60,646 nucleotides of DNA, from positions 1-60,646 of the forward strand of contig CAYVIB010000032.1 of the NCBI GenBank assembly GCA_964451365.1, given 5' to 3'. The number at the start of each line of letters is the position of its first letter. Position 1 is the stretch's first letter. The stretch is from CAYVIB01 sp964451365 (lineage in GTDB: Bacteria > Pseudomonadota > Gammaproteobacteria > Pseudomonadales > Cellvibrionaceae). The notes beneath the pieces are model-generated. The model searched no databases. It had not been told where the DNA came from and saw nothing but the letters and a program-made list of their open reading frames with translations. Below are positions 9,531-17,114 of this stretch, in pieces. The translations under genes were made by a program, and so were the position numbers.

Positions 9531-10067
9531 TCACAGGCCGGACTTTTGGGGCGGATGAGGCGTCACCCTCAACCAAGTCGACAAATTAGGAAAAACAGCA
9601 GCATCTTCCGGCGCCTCCGTATTCGGCAAATGCGTCATTCCATACCAGGCCAATAAAGGCACGCCAAGCAACCCTCCGCTTGAAAACAGTTCGCGCAACC
9701 AGGGGCCGTCACCGCGATAGCCATCATCGTGAAAAAGTACTTCCAGTGGAATATCCGCTGCCAGCGCCGCTGCGTATGACCACGCTTGCGCTGCCATTTC
9801 CTCGCCGGGTTCACTGGCGATATCGCCGGTGGCTTTGCTGCGTCGCTCCGGCGGCATTACCGCAAGGTGACCGGCTTCGTGCAATAGATCGCCGGGATAG
9901 AGGAGTGTGGCGTTATCGGCGACAAGTGTGCCGTTTTCCACCCAAATCCCGGGCATAAACGGTTTTTCCAGCCGTGATCCCGGTTGAACCTCGATACCTA
10001 TTTTTGCCAGGAAGGCGATAATTCGAAGCGCGAATTTGTCTTCAAATAAGTCTGTGGGTGAGGACAT
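9531..10067 (-). CDS. uncharacterised protein with HEAGH zincin-type motif
   Basis: 178-residue cytosolic protein without signal peptide. The motif LLHEAGH (residues 62-68) fits the HExxH zinc-binding helix, and acidic residues (EPGEEMAA) follow about 20-25 residues later, where a third ligand could lie. A small metalloprotease-like or conserved hypothetical family is likely; activity cannot be claimed. ATG 10067 follows GGAA at 7 bases. It is a single gene; the next gene (diguanylate cyclase) is on the same strand 200 bases upstream. Confidence 0.7.
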   Translation of the reverse strand: MSSPTDLFEDKFALRIIAFLAKIGIEVQPGSRLEKPFMPGIWVENGTLVADNATLLYPGDLLHEAGHLAVMPPERRSKATGDIASEPGEEMAAQAWSYAAALAADIPLEVLFHDDGYRGDGPWLRELFSSGGLLGVPLLAWYGMTHLPNTEAPEDAAVFPNLSTWLRVTPHPPQKSGL

Positions 10068-10271
10068 TTTTATGTTCCGATACGACTGGGTTTTCCGGGC
10101 AGTGATGGCGCCGGTGGTTTACTTTAATTATTTTAAGAATAGGTTAGATGGACTGTTTCGCCAAAGGCTAAATCATTAAAAACGGGTAGTTTGATAGGTG
10201 AGTGAATATTCTAACCACGCGTGCCGAACGAGCGTTGTGCGGTACTGCTCATGCAAAACAGAAAAGAATGT

Positions 10272-11213
10272 TTACGCGGAGATATCTTCAGATAGATTAA
10301 TTGAACGCCCCGGCGTAGTGGTTTCCACCCGGTTTCTACCCGCCCGCTTGGCTTGGTACAGCGCCTTGTCCGCCATGTTGATCAACCACCATTCCGGTTG
10401 GTGGCGTTCGGGTACGGTGGAAGCTACGCCGACACTGACCGTAACGTTGCCGAATTTTCCGTGCTTGATATTTAGTCCGTTCACGGCTTTGCGGATTGAC
10501 TCGGCCATTGCCATGGCCTCGGTCACTTCCGAATCCCCCAGAATAAAAATAAATTCCTCGCCGCCGAATCGGGCCACCAGGTCGGTAGCGCGCTTGGCAA
10601 ATTGCGCAAGCAGGCCGCCCACTTTTTTCAGGCAGTTGTCTCCCGCCAGATGCCCCTCGGTATCGTTGTATTGTTTGAAGTGATCGATGTCGATCATCAG
10701 AAGGCTGACCGGTAGTTCGTAACGCATACTGCGGCGCCATTCGTCGTGCCAGAACTGGTTGAAGTGACGGCGATTGGCCAGCCCGGTGAGCGGGTCCTGT
10801 AGTGAAAGTTTCTTTACTTCTTCTTCTATAAGTTTGCGTGGTGTGATGTTTTGATGGGAGATGACCACGTACTTCTTAAGTTCCCATACAAGGCGGCTGG
10901 CGCGCAGCATGTACCAGCGTTTTTCATTCGGGATATTGGCGGGATATTCGTGTTGGAAGGAGTCCATATTTCCATCGAAAACGTCGCGAATGCCGTTAGC
11001 CACATATTCCGCTCCACCGTGATAGTTGGAGCAGATTTGAAGATAATTGGCGCCGATGGAATCGGTATTGGCGGGAAGCCCATTATTAAGGCCGAATTCA
11101 ATCCATGAGCGGTTGACATAAACGATGTATCCTTCTTCATCGATAACCGTTATCTGCTCCTGGAGTGAATCCAGAATGGAGCTGAAAAAGGAAGCGGCAA
11201 TGCTGTTCATCAC
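10272..11213 (-). CDS. PAS-GGDEF diguanylate cyclase
   Basis: Makes cyclic di-GMP from two GTP. The N-terminal PAS domain (about 10-128) probably senses a small ligand or redox signal; the GGDEF domain (about 140-300) has an intact active site GGEEF at 217-221 and an intact inhibitory I-site RATD at 208-211. No transmembrane segment, so it is cytoplasmic. Active-site integrity argues for a working enzyme under product inhibition. It is monocistronic, with about 345 bases of non-coding DNA upstream. The PAS ligand is unknown. Confidence 0.93.
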   Translation of the reverse strand: MMNSIAASFFSSILDSLQEQITVIDEEGYIVYVNRSWIEFGLNNGLPANTDSIGANYLQICSNYHGGAEYVANGIRDVFDGNMDSFQHEYPANIPNEKRWYMLRASRLVWELKKYVVISHQNITPRKLIEEEVKKLSLQDPLTGLANRRHFNQFWHDEWRRSMRYELPVSLLMIDIDHFKQYNDTEGHLAGDNCLKKVGGLLAQFAKRATDLVARFGGEEFIFILGDSEVTEAMAMAESIRKAVNGLNIKHGKFGNVTVSVGVASTVPERHQPEWWLINMADKALYQAKRAGRNRVETTTPGRSINLSEDISA

Positions 11214-11558
11214 TGCACCTGTTTATCCGCAAAGTAACCTTCCGTTGTTTGCCATTCTACAGCTAACACGGAAGCGTACCACACTAAAAACCGAGGCTTT
11301 CACCCACTGTATCCCCCTGTTGGTTAAGGTTTCGTCATGTCCGCCCGGATATTACAGCGGGTGGAGGGGAATGAAAACACCCTCGACCCGGATAGCCGTG
11401 CAAGATACGCAATTATTAACCGGTTATGAGCAGATTTCGAGTGCTACGCGTTAGCTATGCTCTTTTCTGTGGAAGTTGATGACAACTTCTCATTTTATTA
11501 TGTGGCTTTTCCTGCTCTTCCGTGTTTTTTAATCTTTATAGCTATAACGCTAGCAGCG
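11214..11558. other. intergenic with a palindrome
   Basis: No gene. A perfect inverted repeat GAAGTTG-ATGA-CAACTTC lies at 11472-11489; it could be an operator or part of the insertion neighbourhood of the MITE that follows. Nothing else was recognised. Confidence 0.4.
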
Positions 11559-11892
11559 CGGGTCTGAGCTGAATGGCACTTCCTTGAGCGAAGAAATCTT
11601 TTTACGCCGATGCCACCGAAACCAGTTCACCCACCGGAGGCCCTTCAGAAACACGCCGTAAATCCGTTCCCTGGAGGCTCTACGGGCAACTTGCTTCGCT
11701 GAACGCTCCTGCGTCGCTTGCAAGGCCGGAGTTTGTCTTCCGTGACAAACTCGTAAACCGGCAAAAAGCAGCGCTTTTTGTTTTCCCGGTTTACCCATGT
11801 TGCCGAAGGTTTCTGAAGGCCTCCGGTAGGTGAACTTACCACCGCGATTTTAAGCAAAATTGGCTTAAGGAAGTGCCATCCGGGTCTGAGCT
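11559..11892. mobile_element. palindromic MITE-like element, copy A
   Basis: About 310 bases form an overall inverted repeat. The ends are GAATGGCACTTCCTTGA (11571-11587) and its near complement around 11864-11880; inner arms near 11625-11650 and 11808-11835 also match (TTCAGAAAC / GTTTCTGAA, CCGGAGG / CCTCCGG). A perfect 12-bp direct repeat, CGGGTCTGAGCT, flanks it at 11559-11570 and 11881-11892. No transposase is encoded. A minus-strand ORF (11550-11798) ending in SLKEVPFSSD runs through it and is partly matched in copy B (27016-27159). It is a non-autonomous element; the mobilising transposase is unknown. Confidence 0.75.
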
Positions 11893-11894
11893 TG

Positions 11895-12314
11895 CTACTC
11901 AAACTTTTTTGTATAAACGGTATGGATAAAGCGTTGCAGCTCGCGCTTCTGGAAGTGAATGGGTGACCACTCTTCGCGCCCGGCCAGTAAATGGTATTTC
12001 TGCCTCAGCAGGTAAGCATCCGCGACAGCTTCTTTACCGTCGTGTTCGATGGTTACCACCACTTGTCGGCGTTGGTAGTATTTGCCTTCGAAGCGGTCCA
12101 GCCTTTCCACATCAGCCGGTGTCACATTCCAGTAAAGACGGCCATCGAGAATATGCCGTGGTTCGCCAATAATTGCCACGGGGTAAGTGCTGTGCCGGAT
12201 CTTTCGTCGAATCAGCCCGCGAGTGAGCGCTTCATTATTTTTATAACGTCGACTTACCACACGCTCCCAAACGTCGGGAAACATTAATGAGCCGTAGGTA
12301 AAAATATTTCTCAT
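11895..12314 (-). CDS. AIG2-like gamma-glutamylcyclotransferase family protein
   Basis: 139-residue cytosolic protein of the GGCT/AIG2 fold. The substrate loop FTYGSLM is at residues 5-11 and the catalytic Glu76 lies in RFEGKYY, both as in the family. Such proteins release 5-oxoproline from gamma-glutamyl peptides or amines. The true substrate is unknown. The stop codon lies three bases from the direct repeat that closes the MITE, so the element inserted just behind this gene without truncating it. Confidence 0.88.
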   Translation of the reverse strand: MRNIFTYGSLMFPDVWERVVSRRYKNNEALTRGLIRRKIRHSTYPVAIIGEPRHILDGRLYWNVTPADVERLDRFEGKYYQRRQVVVTIEHDGKEAVADAYLLRQKYHLLAGREEWSPIHFQKRELQRFIHTVYTKKFE

Positions 12315-12349
12315 GGCAAATAATTATCAGTGAAGCCGGTCGGAGCTTT

Positions 12350-13480
12350 TTATTTGGTTGTTATAAACAAGTTAATAAACTCCGCGTTGGCCGTTGGTGA
12401 TTGTCCGGCGCATGCCCAGACTATCTCGCCCTTGTCGAGAAAATCGTTATCCACACTGCAGGCGATATTTCCCTGGTTGTCCTGCGGATCTGTAATAATA
12501 CCGGTAACAAAGCCTTCGGCGATTCCGCCAGGTGTCTCAAAGGAAATTTCGTAGACGCTGGTGCTTTCCTGTCCGCTTTCGATATTTTCCACTTCCCGCA
12601 TTTCGCAGTCCCCGTTGTCGCAGGAAATTGAAACCGGAATCGATTGGGCACTGGCAGAAAAAGTGGAGTCATAGTAAAAGCCGACGTAGTGCTCACTGTT
12701 CAAGTCAGCCCTCGTGGCAATTTCCTTCGTATCCATTACAAACAATAACTGGCTGGTATCGGTATTGTCGGTATTGCTGTGAACGATTGCTCCGCTATTG
12801 GGGCTAACATACTGCACGACCGTGTCCGCTTCACTTATTCCGTCATCGCAGGCCTCGCCATCAAGCGTAACAAGATTGCTGACAGCCTCGTAATTTTCCA
12901 GGTTATAACGTGTTTGAAGTACGCCGATGCCGCTGCTCACGGCAAACGTATAAGTACCAAAAAAGCCCTGGTCTTCAGCGGTGGCATCCGCGGCGGTGGT
13001 AGTGTCGTAGGTAATCCAATTGCCGCTTAGGTCGTTTTCCGGGCATTCACCGGCGACCACCATGGTAATAATCTGATCGCTATTGTTTTCCACCGGTTGC
13101 AGCACGACATATTCATCGGATATTTCAACTGCGTTAAAAGCGCTTTTGAGTTGTGCGGCGGTATCGCTGACATCCGTCACATTCATTCGGGTAAAACCAC
13201 TGCTTAGCTGCTCATAGGTTCCGCTGATGGTCAGATCAGCTTCGGCGCCGGGTTCGGTGCGACGTTCCATCACGAAAGTTTCGTCCCGCCGGTTTAGCTC
13301 AAGTTCCCACATACCGGGCCCGACAAATGTGACTTCGTTTTCGGTTCCTCCACCGTTGCCGCCACCCGACCCGCCGTCGCCATCTGATTCAAAACCTGTT
13401 TTGCAGGCGCTCAGGCTTAATAAAAGAAGTACTGCGGTAAGCGGAGTCATTATTTTTTTTGCAAACGTCACAAGGCTCAT
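12350..13480 (-). CDS. uncharacterised lipoprotein with Gly/Ser/Asp linker
   Basis: Predicted lipoprotein of 376 residues: basic N-terminus, hydrophobic stretch and lipobox LSLSAC, then a Gly/Asp/Ser-rich linker and a large, acidic, beta-rich domain without a recognised family. Cys residues in the mature part (GECPEND, EACDD, CDNGDCE) could form disulfides. The open frame extends to 13777, but the first 99 codons encode sequence unlike a signal peptide; ATG 13480 (or 13492) puts a normal signal peptide first. It is the same strand as the DUF3570 operon but separated from it by 160 bases, so it is probably transcribed independently. Confidence 0.7.
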   Translation of the reverse strand: MSLVTFAKKIMTPLTAVLLLLSLSACKTGFESDGDGGSGGGNGGGTENEVTFVGPGMWELELNRRDETFVMERRTEPGAEADLTISGTYEQLSSGFTRMNVTDVSDTAAQLKSAFNAVEISDEYVVLQPVENNSDQIITMVVAGECPENDLSGNWITYDTTTAADATAEDQGFFGTYTFAVSSGIGVLQTRYNLENYEAVSNLVTLDGEACDDGISEADTVVQYVSPNSGAIVHSNTDNTDTSQLLFVMDTKEIATRADLNSEHYVGFYYDSTFSASAQSIPVSISCDNGDCEMREVENIESGQESTSVYEISFETPGGIAEGFVTGIITDPQDNQGNIACSVDNDFLDKGEIVWACAGQSPTANAEFINLFITTK

Positions 13481-13640
13481 ACACAAATCCATATCTGAAG
13501 TGGCAAAGCGGGGAGGAATGGAGTATCGACCGGCGAAGCGGTAAAAAGTTCGTCCGCTTGCCCGAAACACCACGCGGGCAAGCCTATAAAAAAAGGGAAG
13601 GTATTGCCAGTAAAAATATGTTAAATGAACAGTAAATTCG

Positions 13641-14825
13641 TCAATACCATACCGAAATAAAGAACCTGATAACATTCGCGTCATAGGAGTAGGCGGGCTC
13701 CTGTCCCACCGCAAATTGCGGCGGCTCCCCATCGACGGACCGGGACTTGGTTGCATCGAGAAAATTTTCGTAGTCAAAAGTCATATGGTCCCAGAAGAGA
13801 TTAATGGTGGTTTTGTCCAGCTTTGACAGGAACCGGGATTTGACCTCGTAGCTGATACCCAAGCCAAAAACTGTATCCGAAAATGTGCTCAGCTCCTTGT
13901 CCCGGGCCCGGAACGACAGTGCGTCCTGAAATGGAAACAGGTCCGAATAAAATGAAGCCTGGTTCTGGCTGTAAGCGCGGTACTTGGCTTCGATCACCAG
14001 GTTTTCCCCCATGGGGTGAACATAGGTAATCTGGTAGTTGTCCGCCTGGATGTCCCAACTGTCGGAAAAGGTTCTGTATTCCAGCCCCAGCGCCGCGCGG
14101 TAGGGCAGGTAGTATTTGGTTTTTATTGCAAACGCGTCGCTGTTGCGTGTTCGGGGGTACAACTCCTGTTGGGAACCGACATCGCCATTGGGCTGGAGGA
14201 AGCGCACACTGCGGTAAGGGTTGTTTAAAAAGCCCTCGTCAATCACGGTTTCCGCGTTGAAAGCGACAATCCAGTTTTTGGTCAGGATCTGCGTTACCCC
14301 CAAGCTGTAACGGCGATGGCTGGCTTCATCCTGGAAGTTTGCATCGCCATTACGCATGACAATGTCATCGCCCTGGGAGTAGCCCAAGGTCAGGGTGGTC
14401 AGGTCGCCGAAGAAATCCTGGCTCACGCCAAAGGCGGTGGTTTCCGCCTCGTAATCGCTCTCCACGCTGCGGGTGTGGGAGAGGCTCAAGGTTGTCCGGT
14501 CGTGCAGGTAATCCGCCCCAAGGCTGTGTTCGGTGCGCTCCTCGCTGTACGGGCTTCCCTGGGTGACAACGTCAATGGAAGCGCTGGTAACCATATCCAC
14601 ATAGTAGTTGCCCCACAGTGACACCTTCTCGGCAAACTGCTTGCGTACCAGTATCGACGGGCCGTCAATGGTCACGCCGCCGCCGTCGAAGCTGTGGTAC
14701 AGCGCATCGGAGCGGTCTTCCGGCAATACCGCGGCTTGGGTTGTTGTGCTGGCGAAAATTGCCAGCACAACGATGAGTCGGAACAATATTGAGGCTTTAA
14801 ATATTGCGACTTTAAACATTGTCAT
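13641..14825 (-). CDS. DUF3570 outer membrane beta-barrel protein
   Basis: 394-residue DUF3570 protein: signal peptide (cleavage near TQAA), then alternating amphipathic strands ending in an aromatic residue (SVWY), as expected for an outer membrane beta-barrel. The start at ATG 14825 overlaps or nearly touches the DUF4266 stop (14827), pointing to coupled translation; the longer frame to 14888 would overlap DUF4266 heavily. DUF4266 and DUF3570 genes are commonly adjacent and both are uncharacterised. Last gene of the five- or six-gene run. It could be a pore or assembly partner for the lipoprotein. Confidence 0.85.
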   Translation of the reverse strand: MTMFKVAIFKASILFRLIVVLAIFASTTTQAAVLPEDRSDALYHSFDGGGVTIDGPSILVRKQFAEKVSLWGNYYVDMVTSASIDVVTQGSPYSEERTEHSLGADYLHDRTTLSLSHTRSVESDYEAETTAFGVSQDFFGDLTTLTLGYSQGDDIVMRNGDANFQDEASHRRYSLGVTQILTKNWIVAFNAETVIDEGFLNNPYRSVRFLQPNGDVGSQQELYPRTRNSDAFAIKTKYYLPYRAALGLEYRTFSDSWDIQADNYQITYVHPMGENLVIEAKYRAYSQNQASFYSDLFPFQDALSFRARDKELSTFSDTVFGLGISYEVKSRFLSKLDKTTINLFWDHMTFDYENFLDATKSRSVDGEPPQFAVGQEPAYSYDANVIRFFISVWY

Positions 14826-14826
14826 T

Positions 14827-15057
14827 TTAGTTACAGCCACAACCGCCTCCGGCTCCGCCTTCCGCGCCGCGTGCCGCCTCGCGCGCATCGTAAACGTGGT
14901 TCAGGTAACGCGCCGAGGTTGCGTGGCTTTCAAAGGACATAATCGGGTCGGCCAGGTTTTCACGCTCATACGGTTTTACCCACGGCTGGATTCGGGAGCA
15001 GCCGCCGAAAAGCAAAACCGCGAGAATTAAAACCGACAGGCGCAATGTTAACGACAT
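14827..15057 (-). CDS. DUF4266 small lipoprotein with CGC tail
   Basis: 76-residue lipoprotein with lipobox LFGGC (Cys20), a conserved middle (PYERENLADP, HVYDAREAARG) and a glycine-rich tail GGGCGCN with Cys73 and Cys75 two residues apart. This is the DUF4266 pattern. It overlaps the TlpA-like gene by 11 bases and precedes DUF3570 by one base, so the three are translationally coupled. The invariant-looking CxC tail beside a thioredoxin suggests a redox or metal role, or a modification site. Function unknown. Confidence 0.85.
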   Translation of the reverse strand: MSLTLRLSVLILAVLLFGGCSRIQPWVKPYERENLADPIMSFESHATSARYLNHVYDAREAARGAEGGAGGGCGCN

Positions 15058-15566
15058 GCTTTAAGCAAACCTTTAATGCGTTTTTGATATTCTTTTTCGT
15101 CACCGGGTTTGTAGCCGCGATGCAGGTAACTCATATTGCCATCGCAGTCGATCAACACGCTGCTGGGCATCGCGTCAACTTTGTAGGCTTCGCTGACTTT
15201 GCTGGTTGTGTCATACAATACCGGGAAGGTCACCGGAATTTCCTTAAGCAGCGTATCAGCCTCTTTCGGGTCCGCTTCAACATTCACACCCAGCAAGGTA
15301 AAACCGGCGGGCTGATAGCGCTGGTACAGTTGGTCCAGCAGGGGCATTTCCTGCCGGCACGGGCCGCACCAGGAGGCCCAGAAGTTCAGCATTACCACCT
15401 GGCCGCGCAGGTCGGAAAGGCGAACATTTTTTCCCTTGTTCGACTTTAATGTGAAGTCGTGGGACTTGCCGGACATCTCCTTTGCCAGCAGGGGAGACGA
15501 CAGCGCCAGGGAAACCGCGCAAAGGGCTGTGCAAAGGATGGTGGTAACTGGTTTTAACATTTTCAT
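15048..15566 (-). CDS. TlpA-like periplasmic thioredoxin
   Basis: 172-residue TlpA/ResA-type thioredoxin: signal peptide (cleavage near LLAK), WCGPC at residues 66-70 and the cis-Pro region DAMPSSVLID. It reduces or exchanges disulfides in the periplasm. Such proteins typically act in cytochrome c maturation (keeping CxxCH reduced) or on a dedicated partner. Here it sits in an operon with a lipoprotein ending in CGC and downstream of a two-heme lipoprotein, either of which could be its substrate. AGGAG lies upstream of ATG 15566. Confidence 0.92.
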   Translation of the reverse strand: MKMLKPVTTILCTALCAVSLALSSPLLAKEMSGKSHDFTLKSNKGKNVRLSDLRGQVVMLNFWASWCGPCRQEMPLLDQLYQRYQPAGFTLLGVNVEADPKEADTLLKEIPVTFPVLYDTTSKVSEAYKVDAMPSSVLIDCDGNMSYLHRGYKPGDEKEYQKRIKGLLKACR

Positions 15567-15585
15567 AACAACTGTTCTCCTGATT

Positions 15586-16251
15586 CTAGAAATACAGGCT
15601 CATACCCAAATGAGCCTCCAGGTTTTGAATTTCTTTGTCTTCCCCCAGAATGTTGTGCGTAAAAACGTGGTTGCGAACATCCACGCGAAATGCCAGCCAG
15701 TCCGTTGCGAACAGGCGGAACCCCCCACCAAAGTTATAGGTAAAATATTCGTTGTCGGCAAACAGGGTGTTGCCCGCACCGCCGATAATGTAATAGTTGG
15801 TGTTGAACGCCCAGCGGTTAAAAATAAATACTTCACCCGGCAAAATGGTGATACCGAGTGAAATATTGTAATAATCCAGTTGTCGTTGATCTTCCGTCAG
15901 CAGGTCGCTGCCGCCGCTCAGCGTTTCAAAACTGGTTTCACTGGTTTTGGTGGAACCGTAGGCGGCCTCGAGGAAAAAGTCCTCGGTGATGTGGTAACCA
16001 AGGCGCATGCCGTAGATACTGTTGGAGCCAAAGTCCTCCACACTCATCACACCGGCAAAAAAACCGAGTTCAAAGTTTTCCGTATCGATCTCATCCTCGT
16101 CAATTACACGACGTTCAATATCGGGATTGATCACGGCATCGAGTACCGTCTGTTCTTCCTCGCCCTCCTCGTCATCCTGTGCATGGACGGGCAGTGAAGC
16201 TGTTATCGCAAGCAGCGCAATCAGAAAAATACGCTGAAACCGGCTTTCCAT
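15586..16251 (-). CDS. outer membrane beta-barrel protein
   Basis: 221 residues: signal peptide (cleavage after VHA), a very acidic N-terminal segment (DDEEGEEE), then eight or so amphipathic strands ending SLYF. It resembles the small outer membrane barrel family seen with SH3-barrel partners (OMP_myx_plus style). GAGG lies 7 bases before ATG 16251. Its start lies inside the 3' end of the SH3-barrel gene (31-base overlap), so the two are probably made together and may form a heteromeric barrel pair. Confidence 0.8.
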   Translation of the reverse strand: MESRFQRIFLIALLAITASLPVHAQDDEEGEEEQTVLDAVINPDIERRVIDEDEIDTENFELGFFAGVMSVEDFGSNSIYGMRLGYHITEDFFLEAAYGSTKTSETSFETLSGGSDLLTEDQRQLDYYNISLGITILPGEVFIFNRWAFNTNYYIIGGAGNTLFADNEYFTYNFGGGFRLFATDWLAFRVDVRNHVFTHNILGEDKEIQNLEAHLGMSLYF

Positions 16252-16979
16252 TCTTCAACCTCTTCGTTGTTTTCGCGAGTTGTGAGGACGGTATGGTCGT
16301 TATATTCCAGGCGCAGCAAAAAGCTGCGTGAAAGATAAAATAAAAAGCCACCACCCACTGTCATGACACTGTCTTCCCGGTCCTCAACCAACACCAGGTC
16401 GGAGCTGGGGGAAATTTCAAGCGTGCCTGTTCCCAATGTAAAAAACGGTGAAAGCCGCCATTCGGGAAACGGCTGGTGAATTACGTTGACACTGGCCAGT
16501 TTGCTGTCGGAGAAGGAACCGAAGGCCTGGGTATATTTTAGTTCAGCGGCGATATTGTGCGTCAGGTGATAGCCAATGTAAGTGGTGAGGCTGCGCGCGC
16601 CTTCGAAGTCCCCGCCGAGAAAACCGAACTCCCAGCGCCGGTCGACGAAGTCCTGCCAGCCGGGGATGGCAAAATCGATTACGTCGCCATCGGGCCCAAG
16701 TGTGGCGTTAAGGTGGGCGCGGTTAATCCAGCCGGTTTCGCCGTTGGTGGTTTCCACCTTGTACCAGTCCGTGCGGCGTTTGAACAACCTGACCGACTCG
16801 CCTTTTTCCACCACGTGAAAAACCGGATAGCCGCGCCCGGGGCCGGTATGCATTTCCGCGTAGGGGTCGATAACGGTAACTTCGACACCCTCATTGCCCC
16901 ACCAGGCAAATGCTCCCTGCGCGGCGAACAGGCCCAGCACAGTGATCAAAAACAGCAAAACGGCTTTTGCCCGTCCCAC
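16221..16979 (-). CDS. SH3-domain outer membrane beta-barrel protein
   Basis: 252 residues from GTG 16979: signal peptide ending QGAFA, a bacterial SH3 domain (about 32-90; contains MHTGPGRGYPVF and GWINRAHL), then a barrel of about eight strands ending SVFF. The open frame goes on to TTG 17069, but that gives a long Arg-rich leader; GTG 16979 follows AAAGG at 7 bases and starts a normal signal peptide. Bacterial SH3 domains bind peptidoglycan or protein peptides, so it may tie the outer membrane complex to the wall. Confidence 0.78.
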   Translation of the reverse strand: MGRAKAVLLFLITVLGLFAAQGAFAWWGNEGVEVTVIDPYAEMHTGPGRGYPVFHVVEKGESVRLFKRRTDWYKVETTNGETGWINRAHLNATLGPDGDVIDFAIPGWQDFVDRRWEFGFLGGDFEGARSLTTYIGYHLTHNIAAELKYTQAFGSFSDSKLASVNVIHQPFPEWRLSPFFTLGTGTLEISPSSDLVLVEDREDSVMTVGGGFLFYLSRSFLLRLEYNDHTVLTTRENNEEVEEWKAGFSVFF

Positions 16980-17114
16980 AAAAAAACCTTTGCGCGCGGC
17001 GCGGCAACAAAACCGGGAACCGGTTTTTCGCCGCCGGGAGATTAGTTCACTTGTTAATAAATTGTTCAAAATGAATTTATCTTATAGTCCGTGTCAGTAA
17101 AGGCTCATGCTCGC

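Noticed and set aside
11550..11798. 82-residue frame inside MITE copy A as an annotated gene
   Set aside because: Kept only as part of the element; the frame is a property of the repeat and translation is unproven.
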